NCBI RefSeq assembly: GCF_003946555.1
Contig: NZ_RHOO01000009.1
Span: forward strand, 1-64,000
Reading direction: 5' to 3'
Source: Companilactobacillus hulinensis
Lineage (GTDB): Bacteria; Bacillota; Bacilli; Lactobacillales; Lactobacillaceae
Length of the DNA: 64,000 nt
Positions 28,277-37,028 of the stretch are shown in pieces (within the stretch, counting starts at the first letter, position 1; each line of letters opens with the position of its first letter). The notes below the pieces were generated by a model. The model was not told the origin of the DNA. It made no database searches and saw only the letters and a list, made by a program, of their open reading frames with translations. The position numbers were made by a program, and so were the translations under genes.

Positions 28277-30340
28277 ATGACTGATTTGAATGTTGATAAG
28301 ACCAATCAAAATGATGATTTATTGGATAAGCTATTAGAATTTCTTCCAGGTCGATTTGTTCGTAAGGATTTGACCAATCGAATCAAAGAGGGGGCTAATG
28401 TACCGACCTATGTTCTGGAATACTTGCTAGGCTTGTACGCCAATAGTACCGATGAAGAGCAGATTGAGCGTGGCGTTGAAAATGTTAAAAAGACATTAGC
28501 AAATAATTATGTGCGGCCCGATGAGTCTGAAAAAGTAAAGTCTAGGATTCGTGAGTTAGGATCTTACACAGTTATTGATAAATTAACAGTTAAGTTAAAT
28601 GAAAGAGCGGATCGTTATGAGGCAGTTTTTAGTAACTTGGGGATTGATCACGTTGTTGTCGATAGTCGTTATCCTGAAGACTTCGAAAGACTTCTTGGTG
28701 GTGGAATCTGGTCAATTGTTAGATTGAATTATGAATATGATGAAAATTCACATGATAAGTCTCCTTTTACAATTGATACGTTAACGCCAATACAGGTTGC
28801 TGGCTTGGATATGAAGGAAATATATAATGCCAGAGAACATTTTACGACTGAAGAATGGGTTGATCTTATTCTTCGTACAATCGGTATGGAGCCGACACTT
28901 TTCTCGGAACGTGAAAAATGGTTGTTTTTAGCCAGATTGATTCCGTTTGTGGAGAACAACTTCAACCTAGTTGAGCTTGGTCCACGTGGTACGGGTAAGT
29001 CACACGTGTATAAAGAGCTTTCACCGAACTCTATTTTGGTTTCTGGTGGTCAAACAACAGTTGCTAATCTGTTTTACAATATGAGTCGACATCAGGTTGG
29101 ACTTGTTGGCATGTGGGATATTGTTGCTTTTGATGAAGTTGCTGGAATTAACTTCAAAGATAACGATGGTGTACAAATTATGAAAGACTATATGGCTTCA
29201 GGATCCTTCTCTCGTGGTAAGGATGAGATTCAAGCTAGTGCTTCGATGGTTTTTGAAGGTAATATTAATCAGAGTATTGATGTAGTGATGAGAACTTCGC
29301 ATTTATTCGAACCATTTCCCACTGTTATGGCAAACGATTCTGCTTTTTTAGATCGTATACATGCCTATATTCCTGGATGGGAAATTCCTAAGTACAAACC
29401 ATCTTTCTTTACTAATGGATATGGATTAATTACTGATTATTTTGCGGAAGTTATGCGAGAACTTCGAAAACAGTCATTTGGGGATGCCATCGATAAATAT
29501 TTTAAATTAGGTGGTCAGTTGAACCAGCGTGACACAATTGCTGTTCGTAAGACAGTTTCAGGTATGCTAAAGCTAATTTATCCTAATGAACAATATGAGA
29601 AGAAGGATGTAGAACAAGTTCTTCAATTTGCAATGGAATTGCGTAGGCGTGTTAAAGAACAGTTGAAGAAAATTGGTGGTATGGAATTTTTCGATGTTAA
29701 TTTTTCCTATATCGATAATGATACATTCGAGGAGCATTTTGTTTCAGTACCAGAAAAGGGATCTCAGAGTCTTATACCTGAAGGTACTGAGAAACCAGGT
29801 CAGATTTATACAGTTACGTATGATAAAAATGAACGATTGAGCTTATTCGAAATTGAATCGCAGATAATTTCAGGTAATGGGAAGTTTGAGAAAACTGGTA
29901 TTTCGGGAAATCGTCAAGCTGGAGAATCGATGGATACAGCATATAAATATTTAAAAGCTAATTCACATTCAATTAGTTCCAAAATCAGTTTGAATACACA
30001 TGATTATGTTGTTAATGCAGTTAATTTAAATAATGCCGAGATGACTGATCGATTATCTTTGTCAACATATATTGCATTAGTTTCTATTTCCATTGGTAGA
30101 GCAACTGTAGATAGCCTTGTAGTATTGGGTGAGCATACAATAGGCGGATCCATTAAGAAACCTGATAATTTAGCAGATACGTTGCAAGTTTCATTAGATA
30201 GTGGTGCGAAAAAGGTATTATTACCTAATACTTCAGCCGCAGATCTATCAAGTGTTCCTGCAAAACTTATGGGTGCATTTACGTTGATTTTTTATGACAC
30301 AGTTGAGGATGCAGCTTTTAAGGCATTTGGATTGCAGTAG
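28277..30340 (+). CDS. brxL: BREX Lon-like AAA+ protein BrxL
   Basis: The 687-residue BrxL closes type 1 BREX operons. It has an N-terminal domain, an AAA+ domain with Walker A GPRGTGKSHVYK (about 234-245) and Walker B IVAFDEVAG (about 281-289), and a C-terminal Lon-type fold ending with GGSIKKPDNLADTLQ and KVLLPNTSAADL. It forms DNA-binding ring-shaped multimers in studied systems. With brxA, brxB, brxC, pglX and pglZ the operon is a complete type 1-like set in the usual order. Confidence 0.92.
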   Translation: MTDLNVDKTNQNDDLLDKLLEFLPGRFVRKDLTNRIKEGANVPTYVLEYLLGLYANSTDEEQIERGVENVKKTLANNYVRPDESEKVKSRIRELGSYTVIDKLTVKLNERADRYEAVFSNLGIDHVVVDSRYPEDFERLLGGGIWSIVRLNYEYDENSHDKSPFTIDTLTPIQVAGLDMKEIYNAREHFTTEEWVDLILRTIGMEPTLFSEREKWLFLARLIPFVENNFNLVELGPRGTGKSHVYKELSPNSILVSGGQTTVANLFYNMSRHQVGLVGMWDIVAFDEVAGINFKDNDGVQIMKDYMASGSFSRGKDEIQASASMVFEGNINQSIDVVMRTSHLFEPFPTVMANDSAFLDRIHAYIPGWEIPKYKPSFFTNGYGLITDYFAEVMRELRKQSFGDAIDKYFKLGGQLNQRDTIAVRKTVSGMLKLIYPNEQYEKKDVEQVLQFAMELRRRVKEQLKKIGGMEFFDVNFSYIDNDTFEEHFVSVPEKGSQSLIPEGTEKPGQIYTVTYDKNERLSLFEIESQIISGNGKFEKTGISGNRQAGESMDTAYKYLKANSHSISSKISLNTHDYVVNAVNLNNAEMTDRLSLSTYIALVSISIGRATVDSLVVLGEHTIGGSIKKPDNLADTLQVSLDSGAKKVLLPNTSAADLSSVPAKLMGAFTLIFYDTVEDAAFKAFGLQ

Positions 30341-30439
30341 GCCATACTATATAATTATGTTTAGAATAAGTGGTATGTGGGGTTAAATAAATTTGATTCA
30401 ACGCAGGCTACATGATTCTATTCTGTATAGAAGCCAATC

Positions 30440-30491
30440 CCTCCATTTCCACTTTTGTGTCAGGTACGTCCTGAATAATGGAGGTTTTTTT
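30440..30491 (+). terminator. Terminator of the BREX operon
   Basis: Stem CCTCCATT/AATGGAGG with an internal GTCAGG/CCTGA hairpin in the loop, followed by seven T. Confidence 0.65.
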
Positions 30492-30741
30492 GACTAAAAA
30501 TATAAAAAAATATCCAAGTTATCATTCATCAGAAGAATAGAGGATGATATTTGAATCTAGAGGGTAATTTAAATAAAGAAAGTTTTCCCTCCGCTGGGAT
30601 ATAAATCATATTTATATCAATCTAAGGGTGGGTATACTAATAAAATTGCAAAGGATCTAGTCTTCTCAAATATAGAATCTATAGAAAGTCTAATTGTAGA
30701 TAAAAATTGATTTAATTATTTTTATAATGACTATACTTGTG

Positions 30742-30769
30742 CCGTTGCGTAGCTGCAACGGTATTTTTT
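30742..30769 (+). terminator. Second hairpin terminator before the GmrSD-like gene
   Basis: Stem CCGTTGC/GCAACGG, loop GTAGCT, then a T-run. No coding sequence ends nearby, so it may end a short transcript. Confidence 0.6.
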
Positions 30770-30821
30770 TGTGATTTGTTATAGAATTAAGGAGTGATAT
30801 TTATATTTTGGGGGAATTTAA

Positions 30822-32594
30822 ATGAATAATATACAGCCGGGCAAATATAGGGTTCAAAATACGTCAGTTGGAACATTGTTAAATTGGATAAGTAGTGGAG
30901 AAATTGGATTACCAGAATTACAAAGACCATTTGTTTGGAGTTCTGTAAAAGTTCGTGATTTTATTGATTCTCTATATAATGGATTTCCGGTTGGATATAT
31001 TATTACTTGGAATAATCCAAGTGTTCATTTGAAAGATGGTAGTATCGCTACTGGCAAGAAAATTATGATTGATGGGCAGCAACGTGTGACTGCATTACGT
31101 GCGGCAATTGCTGGCGAAGAAGTAATGAATTCTAAGTTTGAATATAAGCGCATACGAATTTCATTTAATCCAATTGAAGAAAAGTTTCAAACATTCAATG
31201 GTGCAATAGCAAAGGATCCACAATGGATTTCAGATATTTCAGTTTTATTTAGCAGTGAATTTCATGAATGGGATTTTATACCGTCATTCGCTAAAAAAAG
31301 TGAAACGGACCCAAATGTTATTGCCGAAGCAATCAAAAAAATTTTAAATCTGGTAAATAATGATATTGGGAATATTGAACTTGATGCTAGTTTGCCAATA
31401 GAATCTGTCACAGAAATATTTAATAGAATTAATTCTAAAGGAACAGAACTATCTACGGCTGATTTTATAATGTCAAAGCTTTCTTCCGATACAGATCATG
31501 ATGGGAATAATATCCGTAAGTGTGTTGAATATTTCTCTAGATTATTGGCTGATCCATTATCTATTAATTCCATAACTAATAATGATAAAGCATTTTTAGA
31601 CACTAAATACTTTTCATTGATTAAATGGGCCAAAAATGAAAATTCAAATTTATATAATCCAAGATTTGGGGATTTATTTCATGTTGTTCTAGGATTTGAG
31701 TTCGGACGTGGCAAGCATTCAGACTTGGTTAGCTTGATTTCTGGACGTGAGTTCAAGAGTAGAACATATACAGAAGATGCCATGTCTGATGCGTATACAA
31801 AGTTGAGACATGGTGTAGAACAAATTGTTAATGAATCTAATTTTGAACGTTACATTATGATATTAAAAAGTTTAGGTATGTGTGATAACGGGGTTCTAGT
31901 GTTAAATGGTATGGGGGTTATTAACTTTGGATATTCATTATTTTTGCTTCTGAAAAATAATAATGATTTTTCAGAGAGTGAAATAGAATCGATTGTTAAA
32001 AGATGGATTGTTATGTCCGCATTAACTAATCGTTATAGTGGATCATCAGAATCCAAGAGTGAAATGGACATAAAATTGTTCATAAATGGAAATCCTAAAG
32101 AAATAATAGATAGAGTTACTAAACAGGTGCTATCTGACGATTTTTGGAATGTAACTTTACCAACTAAGCTTGAAACTTCTTCAACCGCTGCTAATGTTTG
32201 GAGGGTTTTTCAAATGTCACAAGTACACGGAAATGATATTGCTTGGCTGGAGAAAGATCACCGAGTGTCCAGCTTATTGGAGAATCAGGGAAATGTACAT
32301 CATATTTTTCCAAAGGCATATTTAAAAAACAATGGTTTTGCACAGCAGCAATATAATCAAGTTGCAAATTATACTTGGTTAACACAGCCACGCAATTTAT
32401 TAATTAGTGATAAAGCGCCGAATAAATATCTTCATGATAGTAGGGTCACTGAATTCATGAATGATAACTCTTTTGAACAGAATGCGATACCGAAGAGTTT
32501 AATTAATTATGATTTTCATGATTACAATAAATTCCTCGAACAAAGACGACATTTAATTTCAGATAAAATAAAAAAGTATTATTCAAACCTTTAA
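30822..32594 (+). CDS. GmrSD/BrxU-like DUF262-DUF1524 restriction nuclease
   Basis: The 590-residue protein has an N-terminal DUF262 (ParB-like NTPase) domain with GLPELQRPFVWS and the signature IDGQQRVTAL (about 83-92). Its C-terminal DUF1524 HNH-type nuclease has VHHIFPKAYLKNNGF (about 491-505) and NLLISDKAPNKYL. This two-domain fusion is seen in GmrSD type IV enzymes that cut modified phage DNA, in BREX-associated BrxU and in SspE. Adjacency to BREX favours a BrxU-like accessory role against phages whose modified DNA escapes BREX. It has its own leader, so it is not strictly in the BREX operon. Target modification is unknown. Confidence 0.85.
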   Translation: MNNIQPGKYRVQNTSVGTLLNWISSGEIGLPELQRPFVWSSVKVRDFIDSLYNGFPVGYIITWNNPSVHLKDGSIATGKKIMIDGQQRVTALRAAIAGEEVMNSKFEYKRIRISFNPIEEKFQTFNGAIAKDPQWISDISVLFSSEFHEWDFIPSFAKKSETDPNVIAEAIKKILNLVNNDIGNIELDASLPIESVTEIFNRINSKGTELSTADFIMSKLSSDTDHDGNNIRKCVEYFSRLLADPLSINSITNNDKAFLDTKYFSLIKWAKNENSNLYNPRFGDLFHVVLGFEFGRGKHSDLVSLISGREFKSRTYTEDAMSDAYTKLRHGVEQIVNESNFERYIMILKSLGMCDNGVLVLNGMGVINFGYSLFLLLKNNNDFSESEIESIVKRWIVMSALTNRYSGSSESKSEMDIKLFINGNPKEIIDRVTKQVLSDDFWNVTLPTKLETSSTAANVWRVFQMSQVHGNDIAWLEKDHRVSSLLENQGNVHHIFPKAYLKNNGFAQQQYNQVANYTWLTQPRNLLISDKAPNKYLHDSRVTEFMNDNSFEQNAIPKSLINYDFHDYNKFLEQRRHLISDKIKKYYSNL

Positions 32595-32597
32595 ACG

Positions 32598-32641
32598 AAA
32601 AGACTAGATACCCGGCACAACAGCCAAACATCTAGTCTTTT
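32598..32641. terminator. Bidirectional terminator, right edge of defence island
   Basis: 12-bp perfect stem AAAAGACTAGAT/ATCTAGTCTTTT between the convergent nuclease and pcp genes. Confidence 0.8.
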
Positions 32642-32661
32642 AATTTACCCAAAATAAAAAC

Positions 32662-33309
32662 CTAGGCAATATTACCGCCAATAACATCCAAATCACCTTT
32701 GCCGTCACGTTCGACAATAGCTTCAATCGCAGCAGTAATACCGCGAACGTCATCATCTAATGACAAGCAAGCTGTTTCAGGACGGTTAACAACTTGATCA
32801 GGTAAGAATGGGATGTGCATGAATCCAGCTTTCAAATCTGGGAAGTCCTTATCAATGAAGTATTGAACTTGATACATGATGTGGTTGCAGACGTATGTTC
32901 CAGCGGTTGTTGAAACATAGCTTGGTAATCCAGCGTTTTGAATGGCTGTTGCCATTGCTTTAACTGGCAATTGTGTAAAGTAAGCATTCTGACCATCTTC
33001 ATGAATCGGAGTGTTGCGTGGTTGATAACCGGCATTATCTTTAATGCGTCCGTCGTCAAAGTTAATGGCAACACGTTCTGGCGTTAAAGCAAAACGTCCG
33101 CCAGCTTGTCCGATATCTAGGACATAGTCTGGTTTAACTTCTTCAATTTTTGCATGGACAACTTCAGCACATTTGTTAAAAATAGTTGGGATCTCTAACT
33201 TGATGATTTCTGCTCCAGCTATTTCATCAGGTAACTTTTTGACTGCCTCGATAGCGGGATTGATTTTGTCTGAACCGAATGGATCGAAACCTGTAACTAA
33301 AATTTTCAT
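32662..33309 (-). CDS. pcp: Pyroglutamyl-peptidase I (pyrrolidone-carboxylate peptidase)
   Basis: This 215-residue C15 cysteine peptidase removes N-terminal pyroglutamate from peptides in the cytoplasm. The N-terminus [17 protein letters not shown] is the family signature. The catalytic Cys is in [12 protein letters not shown] (about 143), the His in [10 protein letters not shown] (about 166) and the Glu in the [10 protein letters not shown] segment (about 79). It follows DUF979 and DUF969 genes on the same strand, a trio seen together in Firmicutes. This suggests that the membrane proteins import the peptide or amino acid that Pcp handles. RBS AGGAG precedes the ATG. Confidence 0.93.
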   Translation of the reverse strand: MKILVTGFDPFGSDKINPAIEAVKKLPDEIAGAEIIKLEIPTIFNKCAEVVHAKIEEVKPDYVLDIGQAGGRFALTPERVAINFDDGRIKDNAGYQPRNTPIHEDGQNAYFTQLPVKAMATAIQNAGLPSYVSTTAGTYVCNHIMYQVQYFIDKDFPDLKAGFMHIPFLPDQVVNRPETACLSLDDDVRGITAAIEAIVERDGKGDLDVIGGNIA

Positions 33310-33333
33310 AATTTTCTCCTCAAAGTTTATTTT

Positions 33334-34251
33334 CTAGAATGCTAATACATACATGATGGCTATTTGAATAACCAACAACGATAGTGCAATTGGAACCTGT
33401 TGTTTGATAACCCCCAGATTATCTTTCATCTCCATTAATGCGACTGGCAGTGAATTGAAGTTGGCTGCCATTGGTGTCAATAGGGTTCCACAGTATCCAC
33501 AAGTCATACCAAGTGCGGCGACAACTATCGGAGAACCACCTTGCATAACAACGAATGGAATCCCGATTCCTGCCGTTATAACGGCGAAGGCTGCAAAGGC
33601 ATTTCCCATGATCATAGTAAAGATTGCCATGGAAACGCAATATAGGATAACTCCCAAGAGGTGATTACCAACTGGGAATACTCCTGAAATTGACTTGGAA
33701 ATTAGGTTACCAATTCCTGAAGCTGTGAAGACAACTCCTAAAGTGGCTAATAATTGCGGTAAAACACCAGCAGTACCAACGGATCTAACCATTCTTTCAC
33801 TGTCATGATAAGTGGTTTTTGCGCTCGACTTGGTCATTATCATTGCAATAATCAATGAAACAACAGAAGCAATACCGATACCAACTTGTCCACCAAGTGA
33901 GGTGAATTGTCCAATTAGTACTGATAATATAGCCAAGATAATACTTGGGAAGAAGAGCCAGCCACCTAATCGTTTAGCTGATTTCTCGGCAACTTTGACG
34001 TCAACTTCCTTAATACGACCGACCTTGATCTGTTTGAATAGGGAAAGCAGTCCCATTAATACGACTAAGATACCAATTACAAAGCTTGGTAATAGTTTTC
34101 CAGCTGCGAAGATAACGGCCAATATCAACCAGAATAATCCAGTTCCGATTCTAGCGGGATTTTCTTTATCACGGAATGATTCGATACTAGCGAACAGCAT
34201 GATCAGGCCCATCAAAACATAAAAAAACTCTAATATATTATTTGCGTTCAT
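33334..34251 (-). CDS. DUF979 family membrane protein
   Basis: The 305-residue protein has about eight to nine transmembrane helices and matches the DUF979 family. It lies 24 bp upstream of pcp and downstream of DUF969, with AAAGGA upstream of its ATG. The glycine-rich LGMTCGYCGTLLTPMAANFN near residue 250 is a candidate substrate-binding segment. DUF969 and DUF979 are nearly always paired and probably form a two-subunit transporter; this is inferred from co-occurrence. Confidence 0.8.
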   Translation of the reverse strand: MNANNILEFFYVLMGLIMLFASIESFRDKENPARIGTGLFWLILAVIFAAGKLLPSFVIGILVVLMGLLSLFKQIKVGRIKEVDVKVAEKSAKRLGGWLFFPSIILAILSVLIGQFTSLGGQVGIGIASVVSLIIAMIMTKSSAKTTYHDSERMVRSVGTAGVLPQLLATLGVVFTASGIGNLISKSISGVFPVGNHLLGVILYCVSMAIFTMIMGNAFAAFAVITAGIGIPFVVMQGGSPIVVAALGMTCGYCGTLLTPMAANFNSLPVALMEMKDNLGVIKQQVPIALSLLVIQIAIMYVLAF

Positions 34252-34272
34252 TATAAATGGTTCCTTTCATGA

Positions 34273-34929
34273 TTATTTTTGTAGCTGTTTGTCGAATCTT
34301 GTATTGTAATAGAACGTTAATGCAAAGGCGATTATGGCAACGGGAATCGAGTATAAGGCAATCTCAGTCGGTGCAACGGGATGCCCTAATGACTTCATGG
34401 TACTAGACATCAATAAGACACCACTTGATGCGATGAAGAGGTTTTGTGAATAGAAGTTACCAATATTATCGATTGCAGCCGAACGTCCTTTGATCAAATC
34501 GACTTCTTTGGGTGAAAGGGTATTTTTAACACTGGCAGATGCTTGAGCCATCGGATTGATCAATGGTCTGATAAATTGAACTTGACCAGATAATGAGATA
34601 CCAAAGGCACAAGTTATCTCTCTGATAGCCAAATATAGATTCAATATTTTACCTGGTGAAAGATTCTTGAGTCGAGATATGCCACTAACCGCGGCTTGTT
34701 TCAATCCATGACGCTCGACAACTCCGATCATTGGTAGTGTGATCAAGAATAGGGAAACCATGCGATTATCCATGAATCCTTGTCCAATTAATGATAGTAG
34801 GTGTGTGATCGACATACCAGAAGCTAATCCAGTTGCCAAGGCAGCCGCAATAACAACTGCCAAAGTATCTAGATGGAAAGCAAATCCTAGAATAATAATG
34901 ACGACACCGATTAATTTAAGATATTCCAT
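34273..34929 (-). CDS. DUF969 family membrane protein
   Basis: The 218-residue hydrophobic protein has about five to six helices and is the DUF969 partner of the following DUF979 gene. ATG 34929 is chosen because CAAGGAGAAA lies directly upstream; an ATG at 34956 would put that ribosome binding site inside the gene. It is the first gene of the DUF969-DUF979-pcp operon, whose promoter lies in the 360-bp divergent gap to the PTS gene. Confidence 0.8.
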   Translation of the reverse strand: MEYLKLIGVVIIILGFAFHLDTLAVVIAAALATGLASGMSITHLLSLIGQGFMDNRMVSLFLITLPMIGVVERHGLKQAAVSGISRLKNLSPGKILNLYLAIREITCAFGISLSGQVQFIRPLINPMAQASASVKNTLSPKEVDLIKGRSAAIDNIGNFYSQNLFIASSGVLLMSSTMKSLGHPVAPTEIALYSIPVAIIAFALTFYYNTRFDKQLQK

Positions 34930-35291
34930 ATAGTTTCTCCTTGAATGTAATTTCATTATTAAGAATATTCTAATAATACAATTAAATATTAAAAAAGTGA
35001 AGCATACTTCTAATAATATACAAAATGGAACAATGTTTTGAAATTTTCCATAAGCTTAATATTTATCAATTTTTATTAAATGGCCAGTCTAAATATCGAT
35101 AAAGTTATATGTTCAGTAAATAAATTTAAAAAATAATTTATATCTATTCTAAGTTGGTCTGACGGCATTCTAATACATCTATTATGCCAATCTATGAAGA
35201 TAATTATATTTTTTGCTTGAATGGACTATACCACAATGCTACACTGTGTCTTGTAACCGGTTACAAAGTTACTTTTGAGGGAGTGAGATTT
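34930..35291. promoter_or_regulatory. Divergent intergenic region between DUF969 operon and PTS gene
   Basis: This AT-rich 360-bp spacer holds the two divergent promoters and the cre-like palindrome at 35251-35266. The frame of the PTS gene is open upstream to 35184 but has no ribosome binding site there. I see no other gene. Confidence 0.5.
35251..35266. promoter_or_regulatory. cre-like LacI/CcpA operator before the PTS gene
   Basis: TTGTAACCGGTTACAA is a perfect 16-bp palindrome. Its inner 14 bases fit the cre consensus TGWAANCGNTNWCA exactly. It lies 25 bp before the PTS EIIC start, which points to repression by CcpA or a local LacI-family protein. Confidence 0.75.
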
Positions 35292-36626
35292 ATGTCAAAG
35301 GATAAAGATTCAGGCCTTAGTAAATTCGTTGAAGAAAAACTAATGCCTGTAGCTGTTAAAATTGGTGGTTTCAAACCATTGATTGCGATTCGTGATGGTA
35401 TTGCACTATCTATGCCATTGATCATTATTGGTTCTGTATTTCTTATTTTAGGAAGTTTGCCAATTACACCTTGGACCGATTGGTTAGCTGCTACTACTTT
35501 CCATGGGGTATCAGTTGCAGCAGTATTTGGCAAGATCACCAACGGTTCATTCGGACTATTGGGTGTGATCGGTGCGTTTGGTATTGCATCTAGTTATGCT
35601 GAACAGTACAAGACAGATGGTAAATCAGCCGGTGTTATCGCTGTATCATCATTCTTCGTACTTACACCAAGCATTATGAGTGGCGACAAGGTTCCTCTAG
35701 AAGGTATGCCTTATGGTTACTTAGGTTCAAAAGGATTATTTATTGCTCTTATTATTGGTTTAGTTACAGGTTATGTTTTCCAATGGTTTATTAATCACAA
35801 TATTCAAATTAAGATGCCAGAAACAGTTCCACCTGCAGTTTCTAAATCATTTAGTGCCTTAATTCCAGGTGCTGTTATTATTACGCTATTCGGTTTAATT
35901 TACGCAATCCTTGAGTGGACAGGTATTGGTAATGCCCATGATCTTCTATTGCATATCTTATCTAAACCATTAGGCTTGTTAGGTGATACACTTGGCGGAA
36001 CAATTGTTGCTATCTTGCTTAACAGTTTGTTCTGGTTCGTTGGTATCCATGGTGGTAACATCATCAACCCTATCATTTCACCTATTTGGTTAATGAACAC
36101 TGATGCTAACCGTCTATTGTTCAAGGCCGGCAATTTGGACCTTGCACATGGTGGTCACATCATCTCACAACCATTCATTGATAACTTTGTTTATATGGGT
36201 GGTGGCGGTGCCACAATCGGATTAGTTCTATGTATTGGTATCTTGGTAATTACACACCAAGCCAGTGAACAATCTAAAGTTTTGGCACCATTAACAATCA
36301 CACCAGGTTTGTTCAATATTAACGAACCTACAATGTTCGGTTTACCAGTTGTTTTGAATACAACACTTATCATTGCCTTCATTCTTGCACCTATCGTTAA
36401 CGCAATTACAACATACTTCGCAATGAAGACAGGTATCGTTCCTCTATGTACCGGTGCCGTTGTTCCTTGGACAATGCCTCCAGTAATTTCAGGATTCTTA
36501 GCAACAAATAGTTGGACAGGATCAGTATTACAATTAATTAACGTCGTACTTGACGTCTTGATTTACTTCCCATTCATGTATACTTTGAACAAACAACAGA
36601 AGTTGGAAGAAGCAGGACAACTATAG
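35292..36626 (+). CDS. PTS cellobiose/lichenan-type EIIC permease
   Basis: This 444-residue membrane subunit of a Lac-family phosphotransferase permease transports beta-diglucosides or related sugars with phosphorylation by a separate EIIB. Family features are the amphipathic N-terminus (FVEEKLMPVAVKIGGFKPLIAIRDG), about eight to ten helices and the substrate loop GIHGGNIINPI near 250 with NINEPTMFGLP near 335. ATG 35292 follows GAGGGAGTGAG. No EIIA or EIIB is in the window, so it must borrow them. The next gene, a DUF7916 protein, is separated by 400 bp of repeats. Confidence 0.9.
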   Translation: MSKDKDSGLSKFVEEKLMPVAVKIGGFKPLIAIRDGIALSMPLIIIGSVFLILGSLPITPWTDWLAATTFHGVSVAAVFGKITNGSFGLLGVIGAFGIASSYAEQYKTDGKSAGVIAVSSFFVLTPSIMSGDKVPLEGMPYGYLGSKGLFIALIIGLVTGYVFQWFINHNIQIKMPETVPPAVSKSFSALIPGAVIITLFGLIYAILEWTGIGNAHDLLLHILSKPLGLLGDTLGGTIVAILLNSLFWFVGIHGGNIINPIISPIWLMNTDANRLLFKAGNLDLAHGGHIISQPFIDNFVYMGGGGATIGLVLCIGILVITHQASEQSKVLAPLTITPGLFNINEPTMFGLPVVLNTTLIIAFILAPIVNAITTYFAMKTGIVPLCTGAVVPWTMPPVISGFLATNSWTGSVLQLINVVLDVLIYFPFMYTLNKQQKLEEAGQL

Positions 36627-36636
36627 AGAGTACTAT

Positions 36637-36756
36637 AGAGAGTGTTGAAAGACGGGAACTTCTGAGCATTACCTAGATTAATGATGGTGCCAACGAAGTT
36701 GGTGCGATTATTAATCGTAGTAAGCGCAGGAAGTTGTCTTTCATAAACTCGTTTTA
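36637..36756 (+). repeat. Long-hairpin repeat unit, array 1 copy 1
   Basis: The unit runs from AGAGAGTG to AACTCGTTTT, with internal GAGCATTACCTAGATTA pairing with TTAATCGTAGTAAGC. The apical hairpin is GCCAAC/GTTGG. Confidence 0.8.
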
Positions 36757-36759
36757 ACT

Positions 36760-36878
36760 AGAGAGTGCAACAAAGCGGTTAACTTTTGAGCATTACCTAG
36801 GATAATGATGGTGCCAACGAAGTTGGTGCGATTATTAATCGTAGTAAGCGCAGGAATCTGATTTGCGCAACTCGTTTT
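36760..36878 (+). repeat. Long-hairpin repeat unit, array 1 copy 2
   Basis: Close to copy 1 in the centre (GATGGTGCCAACGAAGTTGG), but differs in the outer arms (CAACAAAGCGGTT and GATTTGCGCAACTCG). Confidence 0.8.
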
Positions 36879-36883
36879 AAACT

Positions 36884-36998
36884 AGAGAGTGGAGAGAGCC
36901 GGGAGATTTTGAGCATTGCCTAGGATAACGAATGTATCACGGAGTGATGCATTTGTTATTCGTAGCAAGCACAGAAATCTGGCTCTCGCAACTCGTTT
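36884..36998 (+). repeat. Long-hairpin repeat unit, array 1 copy 3
   Basis: Same outer frame, but with a different apical hairpin (TGTATCACGGAGTGATGCA), which resembles the copies at 56068-56415. Confidence 0.8.
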
Positions 36999-37028
36999 CA
37001 AAAAACAAAAAAGGTTAGGAGAACCAGT

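Larger units (their letters stand above)
30341..30821. other. 480-bp gap between brxL and the GmrSD-like gene: two terminators, no gene
   Basis: It holds a terminator-like hairpin with stem CCTCCATT/AATGGAGG (30440-30447 and 30477-30484) and T7, then an AT-rich stretch without a credible start. A second hairpin, CCGTTGC/GCAACGG (30742-30748, 30755-30761), carries a T-run. A 45-codon open stretch (about 30578-30710) lacks a start and is not called. Confidence 0.6.

Noticed and set aside
30578-30710. 45-codon open stretch between brxL and the nuclease gene
   Set aside because: No start codon or ribosome binding site and no recognisable family; likely chance in AT-rich DNA.
36637-36998. Tandem repeats that might be a CRISPR array
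   Set aside because: Units are about 115 bp palindromes with no unique spacers, and no cas genes are present.
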